Assembly (NCBI RefSeq): GCF_030817415.1 | Contig: NZ_JAUSZI010000002.1 | Span: forward strand, 7,936,001 to 8,000,000 | Direction: 5' to 3' | DNA: 64,000 nucleotides | DNA from: Streptomyces umbrinus | GTDB lineage: Bacteria; Actinomycetota; Actinomycetes; Streptomycetales; Streptomycetaceae | Shown: piece after piece, positions 45,005 through 55,007 of the stretch | Numbering within the stretch: position 1 is the stretch's first letter | Layout of the letters: each line of letters starts with the position of its first letter | Notes under the pieces: model-generated | The model's input: the letters and a program-made list of their open reading frames with translations, nothing else | Told to the model about the DNA's origin: nothing | Database searches by the model: none | Translations under genes and position numbers: made by a program

Positions 45005-46459
45005 GTGAACAGCGCGATCGACCACTTTCTGGCGGACGGCCCTGCACAGCTTCTGCCGGCCCGGGAGCTGATGGCCTTCACCCTGGGCTCCCACATCCTG
45101 CTCGTGCCCTTCGGCGTGGCCCTCCCCGCCATCACCCTCCTGATGCACTACCGCGGACTGCGCAAGGGCGACGCCGTGGCCCTGCTGCTCGCGCGGCGCT
45201 GGTCGGCGGTCATGGCCGTCCAGTTCGCCATCGGCATCGTGACCGGCACGGTGCTCTCCTTCGAACTCGGCCTGCTGTGGCCCGGGATGATGGGCCGGTG
45301 GGGCGATGTCTTCGGCCTCGGCTTCGGGGTCGAGGCCTGGGCGTTCTTCCTCGAGGCGATCCTCATCGCCATCTACCTGTACGGCTGGCGCCGGCTCAAG
45401 CCGTGGACCCACTTCTGGCTCGGCCTCCCCCTGCCTCTGGCCGCCCTGATGGGCGCGTTCGGCATCGTGGCCGCGAACGCCTGGATGAACACCCCGCGCG
45501 GCTTCGACCTCGACGCGTCCGGCAACCCCGTGGACGTGGACGTACGTAAGGCGATCTTCACGCCGATGCTCGGCCCGGAGTACTGGCACTTCGTGGTCGG
45601 CGTGGTCCTGACCGCCGGCTATGTCGTCGCCGGGGTGTACGCGGTCGGCTGGCTGCGGGGCCGCCGGGACCGCTATCACCGGCTCGGCTTCACCGTGCCG
45701 TTCTCCGTCGCCGCGATTCTGACACCCGTACAGTTCGTGCTGGGGGACTCGATCGCCCGCTCCGTCTTCCACGAGCAGCCGGTGAAGTTCGCGGCGACCG
45801 AGCTCGTCTGGAAGACCGACACACACGTGCCGGAGTACATGTTCGGGCGTCTGCATCCCGACGGGACGATCTCCGGCGGGATCAAGATCCCCCAACTGGA
45901 CTCGATCCTCGCCGGTTTCAGCCCGGACACCGAGGTGACGGGCCTGACCTCGGTCCCCGCGAGCGACCGCCCGACGGCGACTCAGGCCACGATCGCCCAC
46001 TGGGCGTTCGACATCATGGTGACCATCGGCAGCCTGCTCATGCTGCTCGCGCTCTGGTACGGCTGGTGCTGGCTCCGCCGCCGTGATCTGCCCAGGTCAC
46101 GGTGGTTCTTCCGGTGCGCGGCTCTCGCCGGCGGAGCCTGCCTGCTGACCGTGGAGTGCGGCTGGATCACGACCGAGGTGGGCCGGCAGCCCTGGATCGT
46201 CTACGAGAACATGCGGGTCTCGGAGGCGGTGACTGACACCCCCGCCTCGTCCCTGTGGGTGATGCTCGGCATCGTCGTGGTGGTCTACGTACTCGTCCTC
46301 GGTGCCTTCCTGGCCGTCCTCCTGAAGATGAGCCGAGGGTGGAGGCTGGCCGACGAGGGCGCTCTCTCGGGAGCCACCGCCGGGGACGTGGAGGGCGACA
46401 CTCCCTACGGGCCCCGGCCGTTGTCCACGACCGCGGGCGTGGACGGTGGCCGCGAATGA
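45005..46459 (+). CDS. cydA: cytochrome bd oxidase subunit I
   Basis: 484 residues, nine membrane helices. Haem ligands fit: ELMAFTLGSHILLVPFGVAL (His for b595), and later WHFVVGVVLTAGYVVAGVYA. The short Q-loop after about residue 250 places it in the cyanide-insensitive-type (CIO) group. It reduces O2 with quinol without pumping protons. GTG 45005 start; the stop overlaps cydB (ATGA). Confidence 0.92.
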   Translation: MNSAIDHFLADGPAQLLPARELMAFTLGSHILLVPFGVALPAITLLMHYRGLRKGDAVALLLARRWSAVMAVQFAIGIVTGTVLSFELGLLWPGMMGRWGDVFGLGFGVEAWAFFLEAILIAIYLYGWRRLKPWTHFWLGLPLPLAALMGAFGIVAANAWMNTPRGFDLDASGNPVDVDVRKAIFTPMLGPEYWHFVVGVVLTAGYVVAGVYAVGWLRGRRDRYHRLGFTVPFSVAAILTPVQFVLGDSIARSVFHEQPVKFAATELVWKTDTHVPEYMFGRLHPDGTISGGIKIPQLDSILAGFSPDTEVTGLTSVPASDRPTATQATIAHWAFDIMVTIGSLLMLLALWYGWCWLRRRDLPRSRWFFRCAALAGGACLLTVECGWITTEVGRQPWIVYENMRVSEAVTDTPASSLWVMLGIVVVVYVLVLGAFLAVLLKMSRGWRLADEGALSGATAGDVEGDTPYGPRPLSTTAGVDGGRE

Positions 46460-47505
46460 TCGAGGACGCCGTCGCCTGGGTGCTGCTGGCCGCGGTGGCC
46501 GCCTACGCGTGTGCCGGCGGCACGGACTACGGCGCCGGGTTCTGGGACCTTCTCGCGGGCGGCGCCGAACGAGGCAGGCGCCCGAGGTGGCTCATCGACC
46601 ACGCCATGGCACCGGTGTGGGAGACCAACAACGTCTGGCTCATCTTCGTCCTGGTCGTCATGTGGACCGGCTTCCCGGTCCTCTTCCAGACGGTCTTCAC
46701 GGCGATGTGGCTCCCGCTGGCACTGGCGGCCGTGGGGCTTGTCCTGCGCGGCGCCGGTTTCGCCCTGCGCAAGCCCACGCGGCGCCTCGCCCGGCGCAGG
46801 GTCTACGGCGTCGTCTTCGCCGTCTCCTCGGTGGTGACGCCCTTCTTCCTCGGAGCGGTGGTCGGCGGGCTGGCCACGGGCCGGGTGGCCCCCGGGACGA
46901 AGGCCTCCGCCGACGTGTGGTCCAACGGGACGTCCGTGATCGCCGGCCTGCTGACCGTCGCCGCGACCGCCTTCCTCGGGGCCGTGTTCCTGACCGCCGA
47001 CGCCCGCCGCTTCGACGCCGTCGACCTGGTCGGGTACTTCCGGCTGCGGGCCTGGGCCAGCCTCGGCGTCATCGCCGTACTGGCGGTGGTCGGCCTCGTC
47101 GTGACCGACGACGACGCCCGCTACGTCCACGACGGACTGACCAGCGGAATCGGTCTCGCTCTCGTTCTGGTCGCCGCCGTCGGCGCGTTGGCCACCGCCG
47201 CACTGCTGTACCGCACCGCCACGGGCTGGGCGAGGGTCACCGCGGTCGGCAGCGTGGCCCTCGTCGTCGTGGCGTGGGGGCTGGCCCAGCGGCCCTACCT
47301 CATCCCCACCTCGCTGACCGTGTCCCAGGCGGCCGGCGCGTCGACGACGCTGCGCTGGCTGATGCTGGTCACGGTCATCGCCGTGGTGCTCGTCGGACCA
47401 CCCCTCGTCCTGCTCTACCGGCTGGACACCGCCGGAGCGCTCCAGCCACTCACCGAGGCGGACCTCCGGCGGACGGCGGCCGGGCGGGAGCCCGAGAGCC
47501 CGTGA
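46456..47505 (+). CDS. cydB: cytochrome bd oxidase subunit II
   Basis: 349 residues, eight helices. AVAAYACAGGTDYGAGFWDL and APVWETNNVWLIFVLVVMWT are typical CydB blocks, followed by GFPVLFQTVFTAMWLPLALA and ALRKPTRRLARRRVYGVVFA. Together with CydA it forms the oxidase. No cydDC assembly ABC genes are next to it; instead a gluconokinase stub begins at the stop with a 4-nt overlap. Confidence 0.93.
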   Translation: MIEDAVAWVLLAAVAAYACAGGTDYGAGFWDLLAGGAERGRRPRWLIDHAMAPVWETNNVWLIFVLVVMWTGFPVLFQTVFTAMWLPLALAAVGLVLRGAGFALRKPTRRLARRRVYGVVFAVSSVVTPFFLGAVVGGLATGRVAPGTKASADVWSNGTSVIAGLLTVAATAFLGAVFLTADARRFDAVDLVGYFRLRAWASLGVIAVLAVVGLVVTDDDARYVHDGLTSGIGLALVLVAAVGALATAALLYRTATGWARVTAVGSVALVVVAWGLAQRPYLIPTSLTVSQAAGASTTLRWLMLVTVIAVVLVGPPLVLLYRLDTAGALQPLTEADLRRTAAGREPESP

Positions 47506-47600
47506 ACGGGGCTGCGAAAGGACCGCCGCCGATCGTGCTGGTCGTGGGCGTGTCGGGTTCCGGGAAGCCCACCGTCGGCACGGCGGTCGCCGAGGGCGGT
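47502..47600 (+). pseudogene. gluconokinase (gntK) 5' stub
   Basis: Starting GTG 47502 the translation reads PIVLVVGVSGSGKPTVG, the gluconate kinase P-loop with Pro in place of the essential Thr/Ser. After about 33 residues homology stops and the frame enters sequence antisense to the neighbouring DUF6325 gene. The rest of gntK is deleted. Confidence 0.7.
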
Positions 47601-47876
47601 GCCTGCCTCGTCGATGTCGTCCTGGCCCAGCAGGCCGGAGGACGCGCCCTCGAAGGCGGCCAGGTCCAGAGTGCCGTCGCCGGTGAGGTCGGCGGTTTCC
47701 AGGCCGACCACGGATCCGTCCTCTTCCTTTCTGACGAACATCAGGTCGAGGATCCGAATGAGGCCGCGGTCCACCAGATCGACCAGTAGGGGAAAGCCCT
47801 CGCCGGTCATTCGGTTGCCGGGAAACTCGACGACCAGATATTCGATCGGTCCCGTCTCGACGAAGTCATCGCTCAC
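47573..47876 (-). pseudogene. DUF6325-type protein, C-terminally truncated
   Basis: From ATG 47876: DFVETGPIEYLVVEFPGNRM, RILDLMFVRKEEDGSV and LAAFEGASSGLLGQDDIDEA match the N-terminal part of small actinobacterial DUF6325 proteins. After LLGQDDIDEAGTAL the frame runs into the antisense of gntK and ends at 47415, so the last third is replaced. The neighbouring gntK is cut at the same point, so one deletion joined both. Confidence 0.7.
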
Positions 47877-48029
47877 GACTTCATCCCTGGGTGGTCTTGG
47901 AATTCGAAATCCCCCTGTCTTCGAAATTTCATTGCAATACCGGACGGTGGCCGTCGCACCCCCGTGCGGTACTCACCCGCCGGGCCCATCCAGGTCGCCG
48001 GATCAGGTCCGTACGGATCTTCTTGGACC

Positions 48030-49436
48030 ATGACCAGCGGCGCGCCACCACCAGACCCGGACGAGAACTCCGCTCGCCCGTCCGGGGACTCCGCCGGCCC
48101 GTCCGGCGACAAGGAGCTCTCGGCGCGCGAGCGCCACGAGTTGGACGAGCTGCGGCATCGCGTGAGCGCGCTGGAGAGCGGTGGGCCCCGGGCGGCCGCG
48201 CGGCACCACTGGCTCCGGTCCACCGGATCGGTCCTCCTGATCCTTCTCGCCTCGCTGCTGTCCCTGCTCGCCGTCGTCTCGGTCTGGGCCAACAGCATCG
48301 TGCGGGACACCGACCGCTACGTCGCCACCGTGGGGCCGCTGGCGAGCAATCCGGACGTGCAGAAGGCGATCACCAACCGCGTGACCACCGCCGTCCTGGC
48401 CCAGGTCGACGTGGAGGCGCTGGTCAAGGAGCTGCAGCAGGCCGCGGACCAGAAGGGTGTCCCGCCGAAGGCGGCCCAGCTGATCGACAACCTGGACGGT
48501 CCGATCGAGAGCGGACTGAAGAGCCTGGTCAGCGCGACGGTGGAGCGAGTGGTCTCCAGTGATGCCTTCGACAGGGTCTGGGTGAACGCGAACCGTTCGG
48601 CGCACAGCGCCCTGGACAAGGCCCTCACGGGCGAGGCGGACGGCGCGGTGTCCGTCAAGGACGGTCAGGTCGCCATCGACGTGGGACCGATCGTGGCCCA
48701 GGTCAAGGACCGACTGGTCAGCGCGGGCTTCCAGCCGGCCGCCCTGATCCCGGCCGTTCACACGGAGTTCGTGGTCTTCGCGTCCAAGGACGTCGGCAAG
48801 ATCAAGTGGTACATGAGGGTGCTGGAGATCATCGGCAGCTGGCTCCCCATCATCGCCGTACTGATCGCCGCCGCGGGTGTCTACCTGGCCGTCCACCGTC
48901 GCCGGGCCCTGATCTGGGCCGCGCTGGGGGTGTTCGCCGCCATGCTGCTGCTCGGCATCACGCTCAGCCTCCTGCGGACGGTCTATCTCGACCATCTGCC
49001 TGCCGGGACGTCCGAGGCCGCTGCCGGCGCGGTGTACGACTCGCTGGTCAAGTTCCTGCGGGCCGGTGTGCGGGCGGTCGGTGCGCTCGCCCTCGTCACC
49101 GCCATCGGCGCCTTCCTCACCGGTCCGTCCCACGTCGCCGTCCTCGTCCGTACGGGCTGTGGCAAGGGCATCGGAGCTCTGCGTGGCGTCTCCGTGTCGG
49201 CGGGGCTCCGGCTGGGCGCGGTGGGCCGGTTCGTGCACCGCTACAAGCGGTGGATCGGCTGGGCGATCCTCGCGGTCGCCGCGATCGTGCTGTTCACCTG
49301 GAACTACCCGACCACGGCGGTCGTGCTGTGGACGGTGGTGATCGTGCTGGCCGCCTTCGCGATCCGAGAGTTCCTGGACACCGGCGACGACACCGGCGAC
49401 GACGACGGCGGCGCCGCACCCATGCCGTCCGCCTGA
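48030..49436 (+). CDS. large membrane protein of unknown function
   Basis: 468 residues. Acidic Pro/Ser-rich N-terminus with a short helical stretch (SARERHELDELRHRVSALES), one membrane helix (SVLLILLASLLSLLAVVSVW), an extracytoplasmic domain of about 190 residues (PDVQKAITNRVTTAVLAQVD, VSATVERVVSSDAFDRVWVN), then four further helices (first: SWLPIIAVLIAAAGVYLAVH) and an Asp-rich tail. Such proteins are common in Streptomyces and have no known function. ATG 48030 was chosen; upstream codons are out of pattern. Confidence 0.8.
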   Translation: MTSGAPPPDPDENSARPSGDSAGPSGDKELSARERHELDELRHRVSALESGGPRAAARHHWLRSTGSVLLILLASLLSLLAVVSVWANSIVRDTDRYVATVGPLASNPDVQKAITNRVTTAVLAQVDVEALVKELQQAADQKGVPPKAAQLIDNLDGPIESGLKSLVSATVERVVSSDAFDRVWVNANRSAHSALDKALTGEADGAVSVKDGQVAIDVGPIVAQVKDRLVSAGFQPAALIPAVHTEFVVFASKDVGKIKWYMRVLEIIGSWLPIIAVLIAAAGVYLAVHRRRALIWAALGVFAAMLLLGITLSLLRTVYLDHLPAGTSEAAAGAVYDSLVKFLRAGVRAVGALALVTAIGAFLTGPSHVAVLVRTGCGKGIGALRGVSVSAGLRLGAVGRFVHRYKRWIGWAILAVAAIVLFTWNYPTTAVVLWTVVIVLAAFAIREFLDTGDDTGDDDGGAAPMPSA

Positions 49437-49454
49437 CCGCCCGCTCGCGCCGAC

Positions 49455-49720
49455 GGGCGCTCACCCGGTGCCGGATGGCCCGCCGGCACTTGAGCGTGCC
49501 GGTCCCGACCACGATCAGTACGGCGATGTCGAGCAGCAGTTGCAGCAGGGAGCCCCAGGCCTCGTCCCGGCTGTCGAACGCCGACGGGACGCCGATGTCC
49601 GCCGCCGCCGGAATCATGGTCACCGAGATGAGGACGCCGAGCAACGCGCTCGTCCGGGCCTCGGCCGGCGACACGGGATCCGGCGGACACACCGCTCGGA
49701 CATGGATCATGCCCATCCGG
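49455..49720 (-). pseudogene. DUF389 membrane protein, C-terminal remnant
   Basis: Minus frame SALLGVLISVTMIPAAADIG followed by WGSLLQLLLDIAVLIVVGTG resembles the last two helices of DUF389 proteins (GALVGVLISVTT.PAAADIG). The larger N-terminal part is absent. It fills the space between two plus-strand genes. Confidence 0.6.
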
Positions 49721-49851
49721 ACCTCCGCGGACCGGCTCCCGTGCGGCGGCTCACGTCCCCGGCCGGCCGGGGCGCCCATCCGTCGACGCGGCGGTCCCAG
49801 GGCCCGGCAGCTCGGTGTGCCGGAAGCCGGCGCCTGTCGGAGGGTGGGGAC

Positions 49852-50784
49852 ATGGGAACGCCCGACGAGCTGAGCGAGGCCGATTTCCGGTCGCTCCACC
49901 GTCACCTGAGCGGCAGGGCGCCCGGCGGCGCCACTCGCCGGGGTGCCCTGGACACGATCACCGCGGAGCAGGTGCTGGCGGCCGTCCGCGAGGTGCGTTC
50001 GGGACGTACGGTGTCGCTCGCGGCCCCGGTGAACACCCGTCCCGGACCTGACGACGCCGATCCGGCCGAGCACCGGCTCATTGCTCCGCCCGACGCCCGG
50101 CCGACGGCGGAGGGCCTGGAATTCGCCCGGGACCGATTCGCCATGAACGTCCACGGTGACGTGGACAGCCACCTCGACGCGCTGTGCCATGTCATCTACG
50201 ACGGCACCCTGCACGGCGGGGTACCGGCGGCGGGCGCCCTGTCGCCGGACGGAGCGAGCGAGCTCTCCGTCGAACTGGCCCGCGACGGCATCGTCGGACG
50301 CGGGGTCCTCCTGGACGTTCCCCGGCTGCACGGCGTCCCCTGGCTCGAGCCCGGAACGAACGTGAGCGGCGAGGACCTCGCTGCGGCCGAGGCGCGGCAG
50401 GGGATCCGGGTCGGCCGGGGCGACATTCTCCTCGTACGGGTCGGACACCGCCGGCGCCGTGAGGAGCTAGGCCCCTGGGACGTGGCCGACGCCCGTGCCG
50501 GGCTCCATCCGACGGCCATGGACTTCCTGGCCGAGCGCGAAGTGGCCGTACTCGGCGGAGACGGCAACAACGACACGGCCCCCAGCGCGGTGGAGGGGGT
50601 CGCGTTCCCGGTGCATGTGCTCGCCGTCCACGCGATGGGACTGCATCTGCTCGACTATCTGCGGTTCGAGGACCTCGCGGAGATCTGCGAGAGGGAGGCC
50701 CGTTGGTCGTTCCTCTGCGTGATCGCCCCCCTCCGGCTGCCCGCGGCCACCGGCTCGCCGGTCAATCCCCTCGCGATCCTGTGA
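49852..50784 (+). CDS. cyclase-family metal-dependent hydrolase (kynurenine formamidase-like)
   Basis: 310 residues of the cyclase/KynB family. The metal site is in HGDVDSHLDALCHVIYDG (family pattern HxGTHxDxPxH, here DSHLDALCH), with GVLLDVPRLHG as the second block and a late PVHVLAVHAMGLHLLDYL segment. Members hydrolyse N-formylkynurenine, cyclic imides or isatin. ATG 49852 has AGGGTGGGG upstream. No kynurenine genes nearby, so the substrate is unknown. Confidence 0.82.
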   Translation: MGTPDELSEADFRSLHRHLSGRAPGGATRRGALDTITAEQVLAAVREVRSGRTVSLAAPVNTRPGPDDADPAEHRLIAPPDARPTAEGLEFARDRFAMNVHGDVDSHLDALCHVIYDGTLHGGVPAAGALSPDGASELSVELARDGIVGRGVLLDVPRLHGVPWLEPGTNVSGEDLAAAEARQGIRVGRGDILLVRVGHRRRREELGPWDVADARAGLHPTAMDFLAEREVAVLGGDGNNDTAPSAVEGVAFPVHVLAVHAMGLHLLDYLRFEDLAEICEREARWSFLCVIAPLRLPAATGSPVNPLAIL

Positions 50785-50957
50785 CGGTCGCCGCCGGGTG
50801 ATCGTCCGGCGCCCCACCGGTCAGGTGGCCCGGCGGCCTCCTCACCCGTACGGCACAACGGTGCTCGCGCCCCCGGTCCGGTCGGCCGCCGTGGGCGGCA
50901 CTCTGGTGAGGCGGTCACGCTTCTGGGCGTGGCGCCCGGACCCGCCCTGGGGGCAGC

Positions 50958-51872
50958 ATGCGCGCGAGCAGAGAACCCGGCCCGCCCACGGACGGCGTGC
51001 GGAGCCGCTGGCGCCGGCGCGTCGCCGGTCTGCGGGCAGGACTGCTGCGGCTGCGCGGTACCGCCGAGGAGCGGTTCCCGGTGATCACCCGGCTCACCTC
51101 CCACCTGATCGCGGTGAACCTGCTGGACTCCGCGACACGGCTGGCGGCCCAGGCGTTCCTGACGGCCGTACCGCTGCTCTTCCTGGTCGCTGCCTTCGCC
51201 CCGCAAGGGGTGCGCAACCAGATCGTCACGTCGGTGCACGACGTGCTCGGCATCAGCGGCGCCGCCGATCAGCAGCTGAAGCAGGTCTACCAGGCCGATC
51301 CCGCCACTCTGCAGCAGAGCACCGGGGTGGTGAGCGCGCTGATGGTGCTGCTCTCCGCCACCGCCTGCAGCCGCGCGATGCAGCGCCTGTGCCAACGCGC
51401 CTGGCTGATGCCGAGCGCGGGCGCCCGGGTCGCCGCCTGGAGATGGCCCGTGTGGATCGCCGTCTGGATGGCCGTGATCGCCCTGCAGGGTCCGCTGCGG
51501 GACGGATTCGGCGTGGGGACGTGGCTGGGACTGCCGCTGCTGCTGGCGGTCGAGGTGGGCGTGTGGTGGTGGACCCAGCACCTGCTGCTGGCCGCGCGAG
51601 TCCCCTGGCTGCCCCTGCTGCCCGGGGCGGTCCTCACCGCGGTGGCGCTGACCGCACTGACGGTGATCGCGAAGCTGTACGTGCCCACCGCGCTCAACCG
51701 CAGCCTGGACCGGTACGGGTCGCTGGGTGCGGTCTTCACCGTGCTGTCCTGGCTGATCGCGCTCTGCGTGGTGGTGGCCCTCTGCATCACCGCAGGCGCG
51801 GTCATCGCCAGGGAACCCGCCGTGTCCCGACGTCTCGGATCACCCGATCAGCCCAACTCGCTGGAAACGTAG
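50958..51872 (+). CDS. YihY/BrkB-family inner-membrane protein
   Basis: 304 residues, six membrane helices, with RLAAQAFLTAVPLLFLVAAF, VVSALMVLLSATACSRAMQR and GSLGAVFTVLSWLIALCVVV as family marks. Despite the historical name (ribonuclease BN) this family is not a nuclease; function is uncertain. Monocistronic, followed at 80 nt by the GMC oxidoreductase gene. Confidence 0.85.
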   Translation: MRASREPGPPTDGVRSRWRRRVAGLRAGLLRLRGTAEERFPVITRLTSHLIAVNLLDSATRLAAQAFLTAVPLLFLVAAFAPQGVRNQIVTSVHDVLGISGAADQQLKQVYQADPATLQQSTGVVSALMVLLSATACSRAMQRLCQRAWLMPSAGARVAAWRWPVWIAVWMAVIALQGPLRDGFGVGTWLGLPLLLAVEVGVWWWTQHLLLAARVPWLPLLPGAVLTAVALTALTVIAKLYVPTALNRSLDRYGSLGAVFTVLSWLIALCVVVALCITAGAVIAREPAVSRRLGSPDQPNSLET

Positions 51873-51951
51873 CCCGGCGATACGTTGGTAGTCGGATCTG
51901 GAGTTCCCCACACCCGGCGGATCGGAGCATGCTCCGAGGACGGTGGCCGGT

Positions 51952-53538
51952 ATGACGGACGAACGGCACTACGACGTCATCATCATCGGCACCGGTGCGG
52001 GCGGCGGCACCCTCGCCCACCGGCTGGCCCCCACCGGAAAACGGATCCTTCTTCTCGAACGCGGCGACTATCTGCCCCGCGAACGCGACAACTGGGAATC
52101 CTCCGCGGTCTTCGTCAAAGGGAAGTACCGCGCTCCGGAGTTCTGGTACGACAAACACGGAAACCAGTTCCCGCCCGAGGTCAACTACTACGTGGGCGGT
52201 AACACCAAGTTCTACGGCGCCGCACTCTTCCGTATGCGCCCGGAGGACTTCGGCGAACTCCGGCACCACGACGGCATCTCACCGGCCTGGCCACTGGCCT
52301 ACGAGGAACTCGAGCCGTACTACACGCGGGCCGAACACCTCTACCTCGTCCACGGGCGGCACGGCGAGGACCCGACCGAGGGCCCCACCAGCGCCCAGTA
52401 CGCCCACCCGCCGGTCCAGCACGAGCCGCGCATCCAGCAGCTCAGCCAGGATCTGGAGAAACAGGGGCTGCACCCCTTCCACCTCCCGATCGGGGTGAAC
52501 CTCACCCAGGACGACCGGGGCCGGGCCACCCGCACCAGCGCCTGCATCCGCTGCGACCGCGTCGACGGCTTCCCGTGTCTGCTCGGCGCCAAGTCCGACG
52601 CGCAGGTCATCTGCGTCGACCCCGCTCTCGAACACGCCAACGTCGAGATGGTCACGCATGCGGACGTACGGCGCCTCGGCACGGACGCGACCGGCCGCAC
52701 CGTCACCTCGGTCGTCGCGACGGTGGGGGACGGGGACGCCGTCACCGTGAAGTTCGGCGCCGACATCGTGGTCGTCGCCTGCGGTGCCGTCAACTCGGCC
52801 GTCCTGCTGCTGCGTTCGGCCGACGACCGGCATCCGCAGGGCCTGGCCAACAGCTCGGACGTGGTGGGCCGGCACTACATGCGCCACAACAACCTGGCCC
52901 TGATGGCCGTGTCCCTGGAACCCAACGACACCAGGTTCCAGAAGACCCTGGCACTGCACGACTGGTATCTGGGATCCGACGACTGGGACCACCCCCTCGG
53001 CGGCATCCAGATGCTGGGCAAGTCCGACTCCGAGCAGATCCACGGCGAAGCGCCCCGCTGGGCCGGGGCCGTCGCCCCCGACATGCCCTTCGAGGTGCTC
53101 GCCCATCACGCGGTCGACTTCTGGCTGTGCGGAGAGGATCTGCCCGCGGCCGGGAACCGCGTCACCCTGGACCGGGACGGCGGCATCCACCTGGCCCTCG
53201 ACGAGACGAACAACATCGCCGGGCTGAAGCGCCTGCGGCACAAACTGCACAGCATGCTCGGCCACTTGGGCATGCACGAACATCATCTGCTGCCGCACAG
53301 CATCTACCTGCACAAGGGCATGCCCATCGGCGCCACCGCGCACCAGGCGGGCACGGTCCGCTTCGGCCACGACCCCGAGAGCTCCGCGCTCGACGTCAAC
53401 TGCAAGGCCCACGACCTCGACAACCTCTACGTCGTCGACACGAGCTTCTTCCCGAGCATCGGGGCGGTCAACCCCTCGTTGACCGCCATAGCCAACGCAC
53501 TGCGCGTCGGCGACCACATCGCGGAGCGACTGCAATGA
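51952..53538 (+). CDS. GMC-family FAD oxidoreductase
   Basis: About 528 residues. FAD loop DVIIIGTGAGGGTLAHRLAP, GMC_oxred_N block (FYGAALFRMRPEDFGELRHH), and the C-terminal catalytic His in HQAGTVRFGHDPESSALDVN, followed by LYVVDTSFFPSIGAVNPSLT. It oxidises an alcohol or sugar; family members include choline, cholesterol and pyranose oxidases. It begins at ATG 51952 (GTG 51943 is an alternative). The stop overlaps the DUF2252 gene (ATGA), so the two are translated together. Confidence 0.88.
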   Translation: MTDERHYDVIIIGTGAGGGTLAHRLAPTGKRILLLERGDYLPRERDNWESSAVFVKGKYRAPEFWYDKHGNQFPPEVNYYVGGNTKFYGAALFRMRPEDFGELRHHDGISPAWPLAYEELEPYYTRAEHLYLVHGRHGEDPTEGPTSAQYAHPPVQHEPRIQQLSQDLEKQGLHPFHLPIGVNLTQDDRGRATRTSACIRCDRVDGFPCLLGAKSDAQVICVDPALEHANVEMVTHADVRRLGTDATGRTVTSVVATVGDGDAVTVKFGADIVVVACGAVNSAVLLLRSADDRHPQGLANSSDVVGRHYMRHNNLALMAVSLEPNDTRFQKTLALHDWYLGSDDWDHPLGGIQMLGKSDSEQIHGEAPRWAGAVAPDMPFEVLAHHAVDFWLCGEDLPAAGNRVTLDRDGGIHLALDETNNIAGLKRLRHKLHSMLGHLGMHEHHLLPHSIYLHKGMPIGATAHQAGTVRFGHDPESSALDVNCKAHDLDNLYVVDTSFFPSIGAVNPSLTAIANALRVGDHIAERLQ

Positions 53539-54953
53539 ACTCCAACCACCCGGACGAGAGTGACATCCGCCACCGCACACCCCAGGAGCGGGCCGAACAC
53601 GGCAAGGCCGCCCGGACGACCGCGCCCCGCTCCAGCCACGCCGAGTTCGCCCCCACGCCCAAACGGCCCGACCCGGTGGACATCATCGAGGCGCAGTCGG
53701 CGACGAGGGTTCCCGAGCTGGTCCCCATCCGCTACGGCCGGATGACCGAGTCGCCGTTCCGCTTCTACCGGGGCGCCGCCGCCATCATGGCCGGAGACCT
53801 CGACGACACCCCCCGGTCCGGGATCAGGGCGCAGCTGTGCGGGGACGCGCACCTGCTCAACTTCCGGCTCCTTGCCTCGCCCGAGCGCCGCATGATGTTC
53901 GACATCAACGACTTCGACGAGACGCTGCCCGGCCCCTGGGAGTGGGACGTCAAGCGCCTGACCGCGAGTTTCGTCATCGCGGGCCGGGCCAACGACTTCA
54001 GCGACAAGGAGCGGGCCCGCATCGTGCGGGCGACCGTGCGGTCCTACCGCGAGTGGATGCGGCGCTTCGCCAGGATGGGCAACCTCGACGTGTGGTACGC
54101 CCAGTTCGACGAGGCGTGGGTGCGCCAGCAGTTCGGCCCGGCACTGAGCGCACGGGCCCGCGACCGCTGGTCGCAGGCCGTGACCAAGGCACGCAGCAAG
54201 GACAGCCTCCAGGCCTTCGGCAAGCTCACCCACATCGTCGACGGGCAGACCCGTATCGCCGCCGTTCCACCGCTGATCACGCCGCTCCAGGACCTGCTGC
54301 AGGGCGTCGAACGCGATGCGCTGGAGAAGGAGGTCCACCGGCTGATCGAACGGTACGGCCACACACTGCAGTCGGACCGGCGGGCCCTGCTGCAGCAGTA
54401 CCGGGTCACCGACATGGCCCGCAAGGTCGTCGGGGTCGGCAGCGTGGGCACCCGCTGCTGGATCGTGCTCCTGCTCGGCCGGAACGACAAGGATCCGCTG
54501 CTCCTGCAGGCCAAGGAGGCCGACCAGTCGGTGCTGGCGCCCTTCGCCGGCCCCAGCGCCCACGCGACGCAGGGCGAGCGGGTGGTCTCCGGCCAGCGGC
54601 TCATGCAGGCCACCAGCGACATCTTCCTCGGCTGGGAACGGGTCGACGGGATCGACGGCCGCCGACGTGACTTCTACGTACGGCAGTTGCGGGACTGGAA
54701 GGGCATCGCCCAGCCCGAGCTGATGGTGCCCGCCGGCATGCGGACCTTCGGTGAGCTGTGCGGCGCCACCCTGGCCCGGGCGCACGCGCGGTCGGGCGAC
54801 CGGATCGCCATCGCCGCCTATCTGGGCGGGGGCGACTCCTTCGACCGTGCGCTGGCGACCTTCGCCGAGAGCTACGCCGACCAGAACGAGAAGGACCACC
54901 AGGCACTCGTCGACGCCGTCCGCTCGGGGCGGGTCACGGCCGAAGCGGCCTGA
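53535..54953 (+). CDS. DUF2252 protein
   Basis: 472 residues with the DUF2252 signature: MTESPFRFYRGAAAIMAGDL, LCGDAHLLNFRLLASPERRM, MFDINDFDETLPGPWEWDVK and a late ATLARAHARSGD block. The fold resembles aminoglycoside-phosphotransferase-like kinases (GDAHLLNF and DINDFDE matching the catalytic loop), though no activity is established. Coupled to the GMC oxidoreductase upstream; the GH15 gene follows at 54 nt. Confidence 0.87.
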   Translation: MNSNHPDESDIRHRTPQERAEHGKAARTTAPRSSHAEFAPTPKRPDPVDIIEAQSATRVPELVPIRYGRMTESPFRFYRGAAAIMAGDLDDTPRSGIRAQLCGDAHLLNFRLLASPERRMMFDINDFDETLPGPWEWDVKRLTASFVIAGRANDFSDKERARIVRATVRSYREWMRRFARMGNLDVWYAQFDEAWVRQQFGPALSARARDRWSQAVTKARSKDSLQAFGKLTHIVDGQTRIAAVPPLITPLQDLLQGVERDALEKEVHRLIERYGHTLQSDRRALLQQYRVTDMARKVVGVGSVGTRCWIVLLLGRNDKDPLLLQAKEADQSVLAPFAGPSAHATQGERVVSGQRLMQATSDIFLGWERVDGIDGRRRDFYVRQLRDWKGIAQPELMVPAGMRTFGELCGATLARAHARSGDRIAIAAYLGGGDSFDRALATFAESYADQNEKDHQALVDAVRSGRVTAEAA

Positions 54954-55007
54954 CCGAGGGACCGACCGACCAGGGGGCCGGCAAGGGGGACCAGCAAGGA
55001 GACCCTC

